Source of the DNA: Chloroflexota bacterium
GTDB lineage: Bacteria > Chloroflexota > UBA4733
NCBI GenBank assembly: GCA_025980355.1
Contig: JAICXR010000199.1
Location: forward strand, 1-6,484
Reading direction: 5' to 3'
DNA length: 6,484 bases
Shown here piece after piece: positions 1 to 5,159 of the stretch. How positions within the stretch are numbered: position 1 is the first letter of the stretch; the number at the start of each line of letters is the position of its first letter. The notes under the pieces were generated by a model. The model searched no databases. It saw only the letters and a program-made list of their open reading frames with translations, and had not been told where the DNA came from. A program made the translations under genes and the position numbers.

Positions 1-614
1 ACGGGACCCTGAGCGAGAGCTTGGCGGCGTCGACGACCGGCTCCTTTGCCTACTTCACGTTCCCCTCGCCGGGCGCCTCGCCGCCCGCGACCGTCTCGTT
101 GACCTATAGCCCGGCCGACTCCCGGGTCAATCAGGCGGTCGGTTTCAACGTGACCGACGCCTACGGCAACACCATCGGCAGCGCGATCCAACCCGCCAAT
201 CAGAACCAGTCGGCGGCGACGCTCACCCTCGACCTCTCCCGCACCCCTGGGGAGCCGCTCTCCGTTCAGGTATTCAACTATGCCCAGGATGTCCCGATCA
301 CCTACCGGCTGTCCGTGTCGGGCATCGCCCCGACCTTGGCATCTGCAGCGGCCGCCGGTACGCCATCACCCGCCAGCGCTCCGGCAGCGGCAGGCTTCCG
401 GCCATTCTGGGTGGAGAACTTCGTGGCGACGCCGATCTGGTCCGGTACCGACACTGCGGCGGTCGACTTCGGCCTCCAGCCGCAGTTCTCCAGCTTCCTG
501 GTCGTAAAGCCCCAAATTGGCAGCCGCCTCTACGTCCTCAATCCCCGTACCAACAACTTCGGCTACATCGACGCCGACGCGGTCGGGCCGAGCGGGCCGC
601 CTGCCTCGGCGTGA
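1..614 (+). CDS. C-terminal part of a secreted/surface protein with a PPC-like beta-sandwich domain (5' end outside window)
   Basis: The reading frame is open from base 3 to a TGA at 612-614, giving 203 residues with no credible start, so the gene begins upstream. The TTG at 21 lies inside a conserved-looking strand and is unlikely to be the true start. Residues about 1-108 look like a pre-peptidase C-terminal (PPC)-type beta-sandwich: a GTLSES opening, an FAYFTFPSPG strand, a VGFNV...YGN strand pair, and a closing VQVFNY...YRLSVSG. A low-complexity Ala/Pro/Ser linker follows (about 109-131). A compact C-terminal module of about 70 residues ends the protein, with key features WVENF, PIWSG, VDFG, SRLYVLNPRT and YIDADAVGPSG. 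Such modules usually sit in exported proteins as binding or stalk domains; the enzymatic or adhesive part, if any, would be upstream. Export is inferred from domain style because the signal peptide is not in view. It converges with the small membrane protein gene 24 bp away. Exact function is unknown. [confidence not given in the original; 0 is a placeholder]. Confidence 0.
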   Translation, partial: GTLSESLAASTTGSFAYFTFPSPGASPPATVSLTYSPADSRVNQAVGFNVTDAYGNTIGSAIQPANQNQSAATLTLDLSRTPGEPLSVQVFNYAQDVPITYRLSVSGIAPTLASAAAAGTPSPASAPAAAGFRPFWVENFVATPIWSGTDTAAVDFGLQPQFSSFLVVKPQIGSRLYVLNPRTNNFGYIDADAVGPSGPPASA

Positions 615-638
615 GAGGATAGGTGACGGCGAGGTCCC

Positions 639-860
639 TCACCCGGCCGGAGTGATCTGGTGCAATAGCAGTGCGCCGGCGATCAAAATGACCAGACCCA
701 CAAGCGCGATGACCAGCAAGATGACATCAGCCGGCTGCAACTGGGACCGATGCTTGACGCCGGTCAGCAAATCGACGCCGAAGAGCATGACGCGGAAGCC
801 CGCCAGGCAGGTGATGACGAGTCCGATCCCCAGCAGGCCCGTCGCCAGCGATTGCTGCAT
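639..860 (-). CDS. Small hypothetical membrane protein with two predicted transmembrane helices (73 aa)
   Basis: The frame is open further upstream, to 1100, but the ATG at 860-858 is chosen. It is preceded by a Shine-Dalgarno-like AAGGAGAG at 878-871, and a longer version would run into the histidine phosphatase gene and add Arg/Ser-rich, shadow-like sequence. The 73-residue product has a hydrophobic segment at about residues 6-33 and a second, very hydrophobic one at about 44-67 (VILLVIALVGLVILIAGALLL). A short basic loop (GVKHRSQ) joins them. By the positive-inside rule the loop would be cytoplasmic, with both ends facing out. No family is recognised and there are no catalytic motifs. It lies 61 bp downstream of the histidine phosphatase gene on the same strand and may be co-transcribed with it. 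Its stop converges with the surface-protein gene. Confidence that the gene is real is moderate to good; its function is unknown. Confidence 0.72.
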   Translation of the reverse strand: MQQSLATGLLGIGLVITCLAGFRVMLFGVDLLTGVKHRSQLQPADVILLVIALVGLVILIAGALLLHQITPAG

Positions 861-921
861 CGCACGCCCCCTCTCCTTGCCCCTGACCGGCCGCGTGGTG
901 GCTCGCAGGTCGCCGGAATCC

Positions 922-1545
922 TCATACCGCGGCGTCATCACCAGCTGGCAGGTGCGCGACGTCATCCCAGCACTCGACGACGACTTCGCCAGCCGCCCAG
1001 TGCAGCACCGATAAGCCACAATTCGCCAGATATGGACGTTGGCTCGTCGCCAGATCGTCGCCGTGGACAGCGCAGGCGAGCACCCAGAGCGTGCCGCCAT
1101 GGGTTACAACGAGGACATTCTGGTGGGCGTGGCGCTCGCGAAGGGCAGCCAGGGCCGCGAGGACGCGCTGCTGGACTTCCAGCAGGCTCTCACCGCCAGG
1201 CGGCTTACTGCCGGCACGGTCTGCACGGTGCACCCTCCAGTGCTCCGGGAAGCGCTCGGCGATTTCTGGCCGCGTCATCCCCTCCCAGTCGCCGTAGGCG
1301 CGTTCTCGCCAGGCCGGATCGTGGGTCACGGCGAGGGCACGCCCGGCGATCGCCATCTCGGCCGTGCGCCACGCCCGCCGTTGATCGCTGCTATAGACGG
1401 CGTCCAAGGGGACCGCGTCGAGGCGGCCAGCGAGCAGCCTCGGCTGACGTTCGCCTCCTTCGGTCAAAGGTGAATCGCCTTGTCCCTGGTATCGGCGTTC
1501 GAGGTTCCAGACCGTCTGGCCATGGCGGGTGATGTACAGTCGCAA
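922..1545 (-). CDS. Histidine phosphatase family protein (phosphoglycerate mutase-like)
   Basis: The product is 207 residues, the usual size for a branch-1 histidine phosphatase. The signature is complete: RHG at residues 7-9 with the phospho-accepting His8, in the context ITRHGQTVWN; QGQGDSPLTEGG at about 20-31; YSSDQRRAWRTAE at 51-63, with the phosphate-binding Arg57; the acid/base Glu81 in RERAYGDWEG; and the second catalytic His149 in VVTHGG. These enzymes form a phosphohistidine and remove phosphate from small molecules or proteins. The substrate cannot be read from sequence: cofactor-dependent mutase, alpha-ribazole phosphatase-like and broad-specificity phosphatases all share these motifs. 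At 207 residues and with the GDWEG context it looks more like a phosphatase than a glycolytic mutase. No signal peptide is visible, so it is probably cytosolic. The start is a TTG (1545-1543), justified because RHG follows six residues later and a strong GGAGG lies 8 nt upstream. It probably leads a two-gene unit with the small membrane protein. Confidence 0.93.
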   Translation of the reverse strand: MRLYITRHGQTVWNLERRYQGQGDSPLTEGGERQPRLLAGRLDAVPLDAVYSSDQRRAWRTAEMAIAGRALAVTHDPAWRERAYGDWEGMTRPEIAERFPEHWRVHRADRAGSKPPGGESLLEVQQRVLAALAALRERHAHQNVLVVTHGGTLWVLACAVHGDDLATSQRPYLANCGLSVLHWAAGEVVVECWDDVAHLPAGDDAAV

Positions 1546-1549
1546 CGCT

Positions 1550-1559
1550 CCCTCCTCCC
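1550..1559 (-). promoter_or_regulatory. Ribosome binding site deciding the TTG start of the histidine phosphatase
   Basis: On the minus strand the ten bases read GGGAGGAGGG. The GGAGG core at 1558-1554 is 8 nt from the TTG at 1545. No ATG or GTG in frame is compatible with keeping the N-terminal strand before RHG, so this site fixes the non-ATG start. Confidence 0.75.
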
Positions 1560-1738
1560 GGCAGTATGGTACCGGGCGGCGCAGCGCCGGCCAAACTTGC
1601 GCCCGTCACCCGAAAACATCGGCAGTCAGGACGCGAATGGCGCCGAACCGCCTGCATACCCGTCGCCGCCGCAGGCTAGCCCATGGCCGGGAATTGTCAT
1701 AGAATACAGGGAGGTAGCGCAAGGGTAGTTCGGCGGAT

Positions 1739-1748
1739 GAAGGAAAGG
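1739..1748 (+). promoter_or_regulatory. Ribosome binding site supporting the GTG start of the receiver protein
   Basis: The purine-rich GAAGGAAAGG ends 2 nt before the GTG at 1751, with its AAGGA core 6 nt away. This favours GTG 1751 as the start. The next in-frame GTG falls inside the first beta strand of the receiver fold. Confidence 0.6.
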
Positions 1749-1750
1749 TC

Positions 1751-2125
1751 GTGCCACCGTCTCCGTGCGTCCTCGTGATCGATGATGACGACACAATTCG
1801 TGATCTCGTTGTTGCCGTGCTCGGCGACGAAGGTTACCAGGTGGTCGCGGTTGATGATGCGCAAGACGCCCTGGATGCCGCGCGTGCCACGTCTCCGAGC
1901 CTCATCCTCTTGGACAGCATGGTCCACGGGCAGAGCCACGCCCTCTTTGTGGAGGGATATCGCCGACTGTCCGGCCCCCACGCCCCGATCTACCTCTTTA
2001 CCGCGGCCCTGGGGGCGGAGGAGGCGGCCCGCCAATTCCAGCTTTCCGGTGTCCTCGCCAAGCCCTTCGACATCGAGGCGCTCGTCGCCCTGGCGGAGCG
2101 CCACGCCGGGCGAAGCAGTCCCTGA
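1751..2125 (+). CDS. Stand-alone response regulator receiver domain protein
   Basis: The 124-residue product is a single CheY-like receiver with no output domain. Visible hallmarks are the first hydrophobic strand CVLVI followed by acidic residues DDDD at 11-14 (metal-binding pair Asp11/Asp12), the phospho-accepting Asp55 in LILLDS, the switch Thr84 in YLFTAA, and Lys104 in AKPFD. These proteins are phosphorylated by a sensor histidine kinase and signal by protein contact. No kinase gene is in the window, so this is probably an orphan or is paired elsewhere. The loop after Asp55 is unusual: most receivers have Met-Pro three to four residues after the Asp and a Gly at about +8, whereas here the loop reads SMVHGQSHALF, with His at both the Pro and Gly positions. 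The GTG start has a good ribosome site. Its stop converges with the S9 peptidase gene across 32 bp with no obvious terminator hairpin. Receiver identity is secure; the regulated process is unknown. Confidence 0.92.
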   Translation: MPPSPCVLVIDDDDTIRDLVVAVLGDEGYQVVAVDDAQDALDAARATSPSLILLDSMVHGQSHALFVEGYRRLSGPHAPIYLFTAALGAEEAARQFQLSGVLAKPFDIEALVALAERHAGRSSP

Positions 2126-2157
2126 AGAGCATCATCCGGGTACGCTGACGTCCCTGG

Positions 2158-4353
2158 TCAGCGCCCACCGAGGAGGTGTTGGCGGAAGTACTCGGCGATA
2201 CGCTCCTCCATGTACACGCGGTCGGCCAGACCGCGGGGCATATGGCGCTCGTTGGGAAAGAGCAGCAGATCGTAGGGCTTGCGCGCGGCGATCAGGGCGT
2301 TGATCAGCCGGGCGGTGTGGCGGAATTGGACATTCTCGTCGATCAGACCATGTATGAGCAGCAGCTTCCCCCGTAGTCCCGTGACGTGCCCGAGCAGGCT
2401 GCTCTCGTCATAGCCCGTGGGGTTGCCCTGAGGCGTCCCCATGTAGCGCTCGGTGTAGTGCGTGTCGTAGCCGTCCCAACTGGTCACCGGCGCCCCGGCG
2501 ACGGCCACCCGGAAAGTATCCGGCGCTTTGAATAGACAGGATGCCGCCATGTAGCCGCCGTAGCTCCAGCCGTAAATGCCCACGCGCTGCGGATCGGCCA
2601 GCCCTTCCTGGACCAGCCAGCGTACGCCGTCCACCTGGTCCCGTACTTCCACCCGACCGAGGTGGTGCTTGATGGCACCTTCGAAGGCCAGCCCGCGCCG
2701 GGCGCTGCCCCGATTATCGAGGGCGAAGACCAGGAAGCCGAGACTGCGAAGGTACTGCGCGCGCATATTCACCGTCATGCCCCAACTGCGGCTCACGGTC
2801 TGGGCATGGGGGCCGCCGTAGACGGCGACGATCGTCGGATACGGCCCGGGCCCGAACGTCGCGGCCGGGCGGTAGATCGCGCCGGAGAGGCGATCCCCGT
2901 CGCGGTTTGGCACGGTCACCAACTCCGGCGGCCGCAGCTGGAGCGCCGTCACGCGCGGGTCGGCGCGTGCATAGACCGTCTGCCGGGGCGTGCCATCGGC
3001 CAGGGTGTACACCCGCATGACCGGCGGCGTGTCCAGCGCCGGGTAGGTGTCGACGAAGCGAGTGCCGCCGTGATCGGCGACCGGCGAGTGCATCCCGGCC
3101 CCCGCCGTCAGGCGCCGCGGCGCGTCCACCGCCCCGCCGTCGAGCGAGGCGACGTAGAGATGTCGCTCCAGGGGTCTGTCCAGTGTCCCGGTGAAGTAGG
3201 CGCGCCGCCGCCGCTCGTCCAGATGGACGATCTCCTCGACCATCCAGGCGCCGGCGGTCAACGGGCGCCGCAGCGCGCCGTCGCTGTCGTACCGGTACAG
3301 GTGGCGAAAACCGCTGCGCTCGGAGGCCCAGATGAAGCCGCCATCCCGCAACGGCCGGAACATGTCGTGCAGATCAATCCAGATGTCGCTCCGTTCGACC
3401 AGCAGGACGCGGCCTGCGCCGGTCTCGGCGTCGAAGCGCAGCAGCGCCAGTTCACTCTGTTCGCGATTCCCCAGTTGCACGTAGAGCGTGCCATCGGGCG
3501 ACCAGTCCACTCGGGCCAGATATTCGTGCGGCCAGAGGTCGAGGTCCAACCAGGTCGGCGCACCGCCCGTCGCCGAGAGCACGCCGAGACGTACCTGGGC
3601 ATTGCTGCCGCCAGCGAAGGGGTAGCGGTGGTCCTCCTGCGCGCCCTCGCCGACGGCGTCCTTGCCCTGGTGCACGATGCGATACACGGGGATCTGCGAA
3701 TCGTCGACCGCCGCGAAGGCCAGCCGGGTGCTGTCGTCGGACCACCAGAAACCGTGGCTCCGGCCCATCTCTTCCTGGGCGATGAACTCGGCAAGCCCGT
3801 GGGTCCGGCCGGCGCCCCGGGCGCCGTGCGTCACCTGGTGCGGCTCACCGCCCTCCGTCGCGACGACATACAGCTCGCTCTCCCGTACGAAGGCGACCTG
3901 CCGGCCATCGGGTGAGAGCTGGGGATCGAGGATGGGGCCGCTGCCGCCGGCCACCAGCAGGCGCGGCGGCGCCTTGGGCCCGTCGAGCACGTAGAGTCCG
4001 TCCGGTACGGGAACGATCAGCCGCTCGGCGTTGCGCGCCCACGCGTACTGCGTGACTCCCTGCGCCCGCTGCCGCTGCCGCTCTCGTCGCAGCGCCTCCT
4101 CCGAGGAGACGTTCCGCTCGGTCACGCCGCCGCGGTCGGCGCTGAATAGCATGTGCGGTTCGCCGCCGGCCAGTGCGACAGCGTAGAGCTGCTTGGTCAG
4201 GCTCCCCTCGGCGCTCCAGAGGTAGGTCAACCAGGCGTCGTCGGGACTGAAGGCGATGTCGCTGGGGATGGCCATACCGGGCAGCGGGTAGGTGGCCACG
4301 ACCTCCGGCGTGAGCGCCGCCCGGGCCGCATCCGCTCGCGGTTCAACATCCAT
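2158..4353 (-). CDS. S9 family peptidase, dipeptidyl peptidase IV (S9B) type
   Basis: The 731-residue length fits the DPP-IV family. Residues about 30-430 form the N-terminal beta-propeller (DPPIV_N), with repeated blade motifs such as FSPDD (35), LSPDGRQVAF (146) and WSPDG (284). The diagnostic double Glu that binds the substrate amino terminus is present in IAQEEMGRSHGFWWS (Glu194-Glu195). The alpha/beta hydrolase domain spans about 500-731. The nucleophile is Ser597 in GWSYGG, Asp672 lies in GLIDENV and His704 in NERHMPR. Tyr512 in VYGGPH corresponds to the oxyanion-hole Tyr, and WDGYDTHYTERYMG supplies the S1-pocket tyrosines (Tyr629, Tyr633). The expected activity is release of N-terminal Xaa-Pro or Xaa-Ala dipeptides. 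No signal peptide or membrane anchor is visible at the N-terminus, so it is probably cytosolic and acts in peptide scavenging. The ATG is preceded by GGGAAGGA, 8 nt away. It is the second gene after the DUF72 gene (29-bp gap). Family assignment is very secure; substrate preference is inferred from conserved residues. Confidence 0.96.
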   Translation of the reverse strand: MDVEPRADAARAALTPEVVATYPLPGMAIPSDIAFSPDDAWLTYLWSAEGSLTKQLYAVALAGGEPHMLFSADRGGVTERNVSSEEALRRERQRQRAQGVTQYAWARNAERLIVPVPDGLYVLDGPKAPPRLLVAGGSGPILDPQLSPDGRQVAFVRESELYVVATEGGEPHQVTHGARGAGRTHGLAEFIAQEEMGRSHGFWWSDDSTRLAFAAVDDSQIPVYRIVHQGKDAVGEGAQEDHRYPFAGGSNAQVRLGVLSATGGAPTWLDLDLWPHEYLARVDWSPDGTLYVQLGNREQSELALLRFDAETGAGRVLLVERSDIWIDLHDMFRPLRDGGFIWASERSGFRHLYRYDSDGALRRPLTAGAWMVEEIVHLDERRRRAYFTGTLDRPLERHLYVASLDGGAVDAPRRLTAGAGMHSPVADHGGTRFVDTYPALDTPPVMRVYTLADGTPRQTVYARADPRVTALQLRPPELVTVPNRDGDRLSGAIYRPAATFGPGPYPTIVAVYGGPHAQTVSRSWGMTVNMRAQYLRSLGFLVFALDNRGSARRGLAFEGAIKHHLGRVEVRDQVDGVRWLVQEGLADPQRVGIYGWSYGGYMAASCLFKAPDTFRVAVAGAPVTSWDGYDTHYTERYMGTPQGNPTGYDESSLLGHVTGLRGKLLLIHGLIDENVQFRHTARLINALIAARKPYDLLLFPNERHMPRGLADRVYMEERIAEYFRQHLLGGR

Positions 4354-4361
4354 CCTTGTTG

Positions 4362-4369
4362 TCCTTCCC
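4362..4369 (-). promoter_or_regulatory. Ribosome binding site of the S9 peptidase
   Basis: On the minus strand this reads GGGAAGGA, 8 nt upstream of the ATG at 4353. It lies in the 29-bp gap after the DUF72 stop codon, consistent with the peptidase being translated from a shared transcript. Confidence 0.6.
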
Positions 4370-4382
4370 TCTCGATCCCGGC

Positions 4383-5111
4383 TCAGCCGTGCACCATCCG
4401 CCGCAGCGTTTCCGCATTCCGTACGGCGTTCCCCTCGCCATCATTATTGAAGTAAGCGAAGACGTCGCGCTGCTGGGCACTCCATTCGCCGATCCGCGCC
4501 GCCCACCAGCGCAGATCGGCGTCGGAATAGGAGCCGGCGTAGAGGTGCTGAGCATCCGGGCCGTGGAGACGGACATAGACGAACGGCGCCGTGGCGCGCA
4601 GGAGGCAAGGGAGATGGGCCCCGCTCATGACGCAGTAGGCGACGCCGTACCGTTCCAGCAGCGCAAAGACCGGGTCCTGGAGCCAGCTCGGGTGCCGGAA
4701 CTCCATGGCGACCCGCAGCCAGGAGGGCAACGGCGCACAGAAGGAGTCCAGCCGGTTCAGGTCGCACCCCATCGCCGGCGGCAATTGCACCAGCAACACG
4801 CCGAGCTTTTCCCGAAGCGCCTGCAACCGGGGCAGCATGCGTTCCAGCCAGGTTCCCGGGTCGCGGAGGCGCGCAGCGTGCGACAGGCCGCGTGGCGCCT
4901 TCACGGTCAGCACAAAGCCCTCCGGCAGGCGTTGGTACCAACCGAGGAAGGTCGCCTCCCGCGGCCAGTGGTAGAAGGTGCTATTGACTTCCACCGTGTC
5001 GAAGCGCCGGACGTACCAGGCAAGGCGGTCGCGGGCGGGCGTCCCCCGAGGATAGAGCACCCCCTGCCAGTGATCGTAGCTCCAACCCGACGTGCCGATG
5101 TAGACTGTCAT
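4383..5111 (-). CDS. DUF72 (YecE-like) family protein
   Basis: The 242-residue product matches DUF72 along its whole length. It begins with IGTSGWSYDHW (residues 5-15) and a YP at about 20. VEVNSTFYHWP, LTVKAPRGLSH, LGVLLVQLPP, VAMEFRHPSW, FVYVRLHG, YAGSYSDADLRWWA and FAYFNNDGEGNAVRNAETL follow in the family order. DUF72 proteins are predicted TIM-barrel-like and widespread in bacteria, but the biochemical role is not established, so none is assigned. No signal peptide or membrane segment is seen. The ATG at 5111-5109 is chosen because the family signature starts four residues later; the ribosome site before it is weak (GGGG run). It is the first gene of a minus-strand pair with the S9 peptidase and diverges from the acetyltransferase gene. 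The opposite strand is also open throughout this gene, but that frame has no recognisable protein character. Confidence 0.95.
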   Translation of the reverse strand: MTVYIGTSGWSYDHWQGVLYPRGTPARDRLAWYVRRFDTVEVNSTFYHWPREATFLGWYQRLPEGFVLTVKAPRGLSHAARLRDPGTWLERMLPRLQALREKLGVLLVQLPPAMGCDLNRLDSFCAPLPSWLRVAMEFRHPSWLQDPVFALLERYGVAYCVMSGAHLPCLLRATAPFVYVRLHGPDAQHLYAGSYSDADLRWWAARIGEWSAQQRDVFAYFNNDGEGNAVRNAETLRRMVHG

Positions 5112-5159
5112 GACGTCGGCCCCGTCAGGAGGGCGACCAGCACCGAGGGGACGCGAGCA
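5112..5159. promoter_or_regulatory. Short divergent gap between the DUF72 and acetyltransferase genes
   Basis: Only 48 bp separate the two divergent start codons. Both promoters therefore probably overlap the opposite gene's 5' coding sequence, or transcripts are leaderless or very short-leadered. TAGACT at 5101-5106 is a weak -10-like match for the + gene, with no matching -35. An AGGAGGG at 5127-5133 is a strong ribosome-site-like string but has no start codon at a normal distance. The promoter role is inferred from layout. Confidence 0.3.
5145..5150 (+). promoter_or_regulatory. Ribosome binding site for the TTG start of the acetyltransferase
   Basis: GAGGGG lies 9 nt before the TTG at 5160. 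No ATG or GTG in frame exists between the DUF72 start and this TTG, so TTG 5160 is the best-supported start. A GTG at 5199 is the next downstream alternative. Confidence 0.5.

Larger units (their letters stand above)
1546..1750. promoter_or_regulatory. Divergent intergenic region, likely promoters for the histidine phosphatase (-) and the receiver gene (+)
   Basis: This 205-bp gap is the largest non-coding stretch in the window and separates two divergent genes, so both promoters most likely lie here. I find no convincing sigma-70 pair. The best candidate for the + gene is TAGAAT at 1700-1705, about 45 bp before the GTG start, but it has no good -35 box 17 bp upstream. TTGTCA at 1694-1699 is -35-like but lacks a -10 at the right distance. 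A 6-bp inverted repeat (CGGCGC, one-base spacer, GCGCCG) lies at 1577-1589 and an 8-bp palindrome GGCTAGCC at 1674-1681. Both are short and common in GC-rich DNA. The promoter role is inferred from layout only. Confidence 0.4.

Noticed and set aside
861..1100. N-terminal extension of the small membrane protein to a start at 1100
   Set aside because: The extension lies inside the histidine phosphatase coding region in another frame, is Arg/Ser-rich, and a well-placed ribosome site precedes the ATG at 860.
750..1532. A 260-codon + strand open frame across the small membrane protein and phosphatase genes
   Set aside because: It is extremely Arg/Ser/Pro rich with no recognisable fold and lies antisense to a complete histidine phosphatase.
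1577..1589. CGGCGC-A-GCGCCG inverted repeat as an operator in the divergent region
   Set aside because: A 6-bp arm with a one-base spacer made only of G and C is expected by chance in GC-rich DNA, and no regulator family is suggested.
1694..1731. TTGTCA and TAGAAT strings as a sigma-70 promoter for the receiver gene
   Set aside because: The boxes are adjacent rather than about 17 bp apart, and neither has a proper partner at the right spacing, so no precise promoter is called.
2126..2157. Terminator between the convergent receiver and S9 peptidase genes
   Set aside because: No inverted repeat of useful length and no T-run in the 32-bp gap.
2662..3915. A 417-codon + strand open frame antisense to the S9 peptidase
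   Set aside because: The composition is typical of a GC-bias shadow, with no motif and no ribosome site of note. The peptidase on the other strand has every family hallmark across this stretch.
4356..5159. Long + strand open frame running antisense through the DUF72 gene and continuing into the acetyltransferase (together 673 codons), suggesting a fusion protein
   Set aside because: The part over DUF72 has Arg/Gln/Pro-rich shadow composition and no domain, while the minus strand there matches DUF72 end to end. The openness follows from high-GC codon bias. The real gene starts near 5160.
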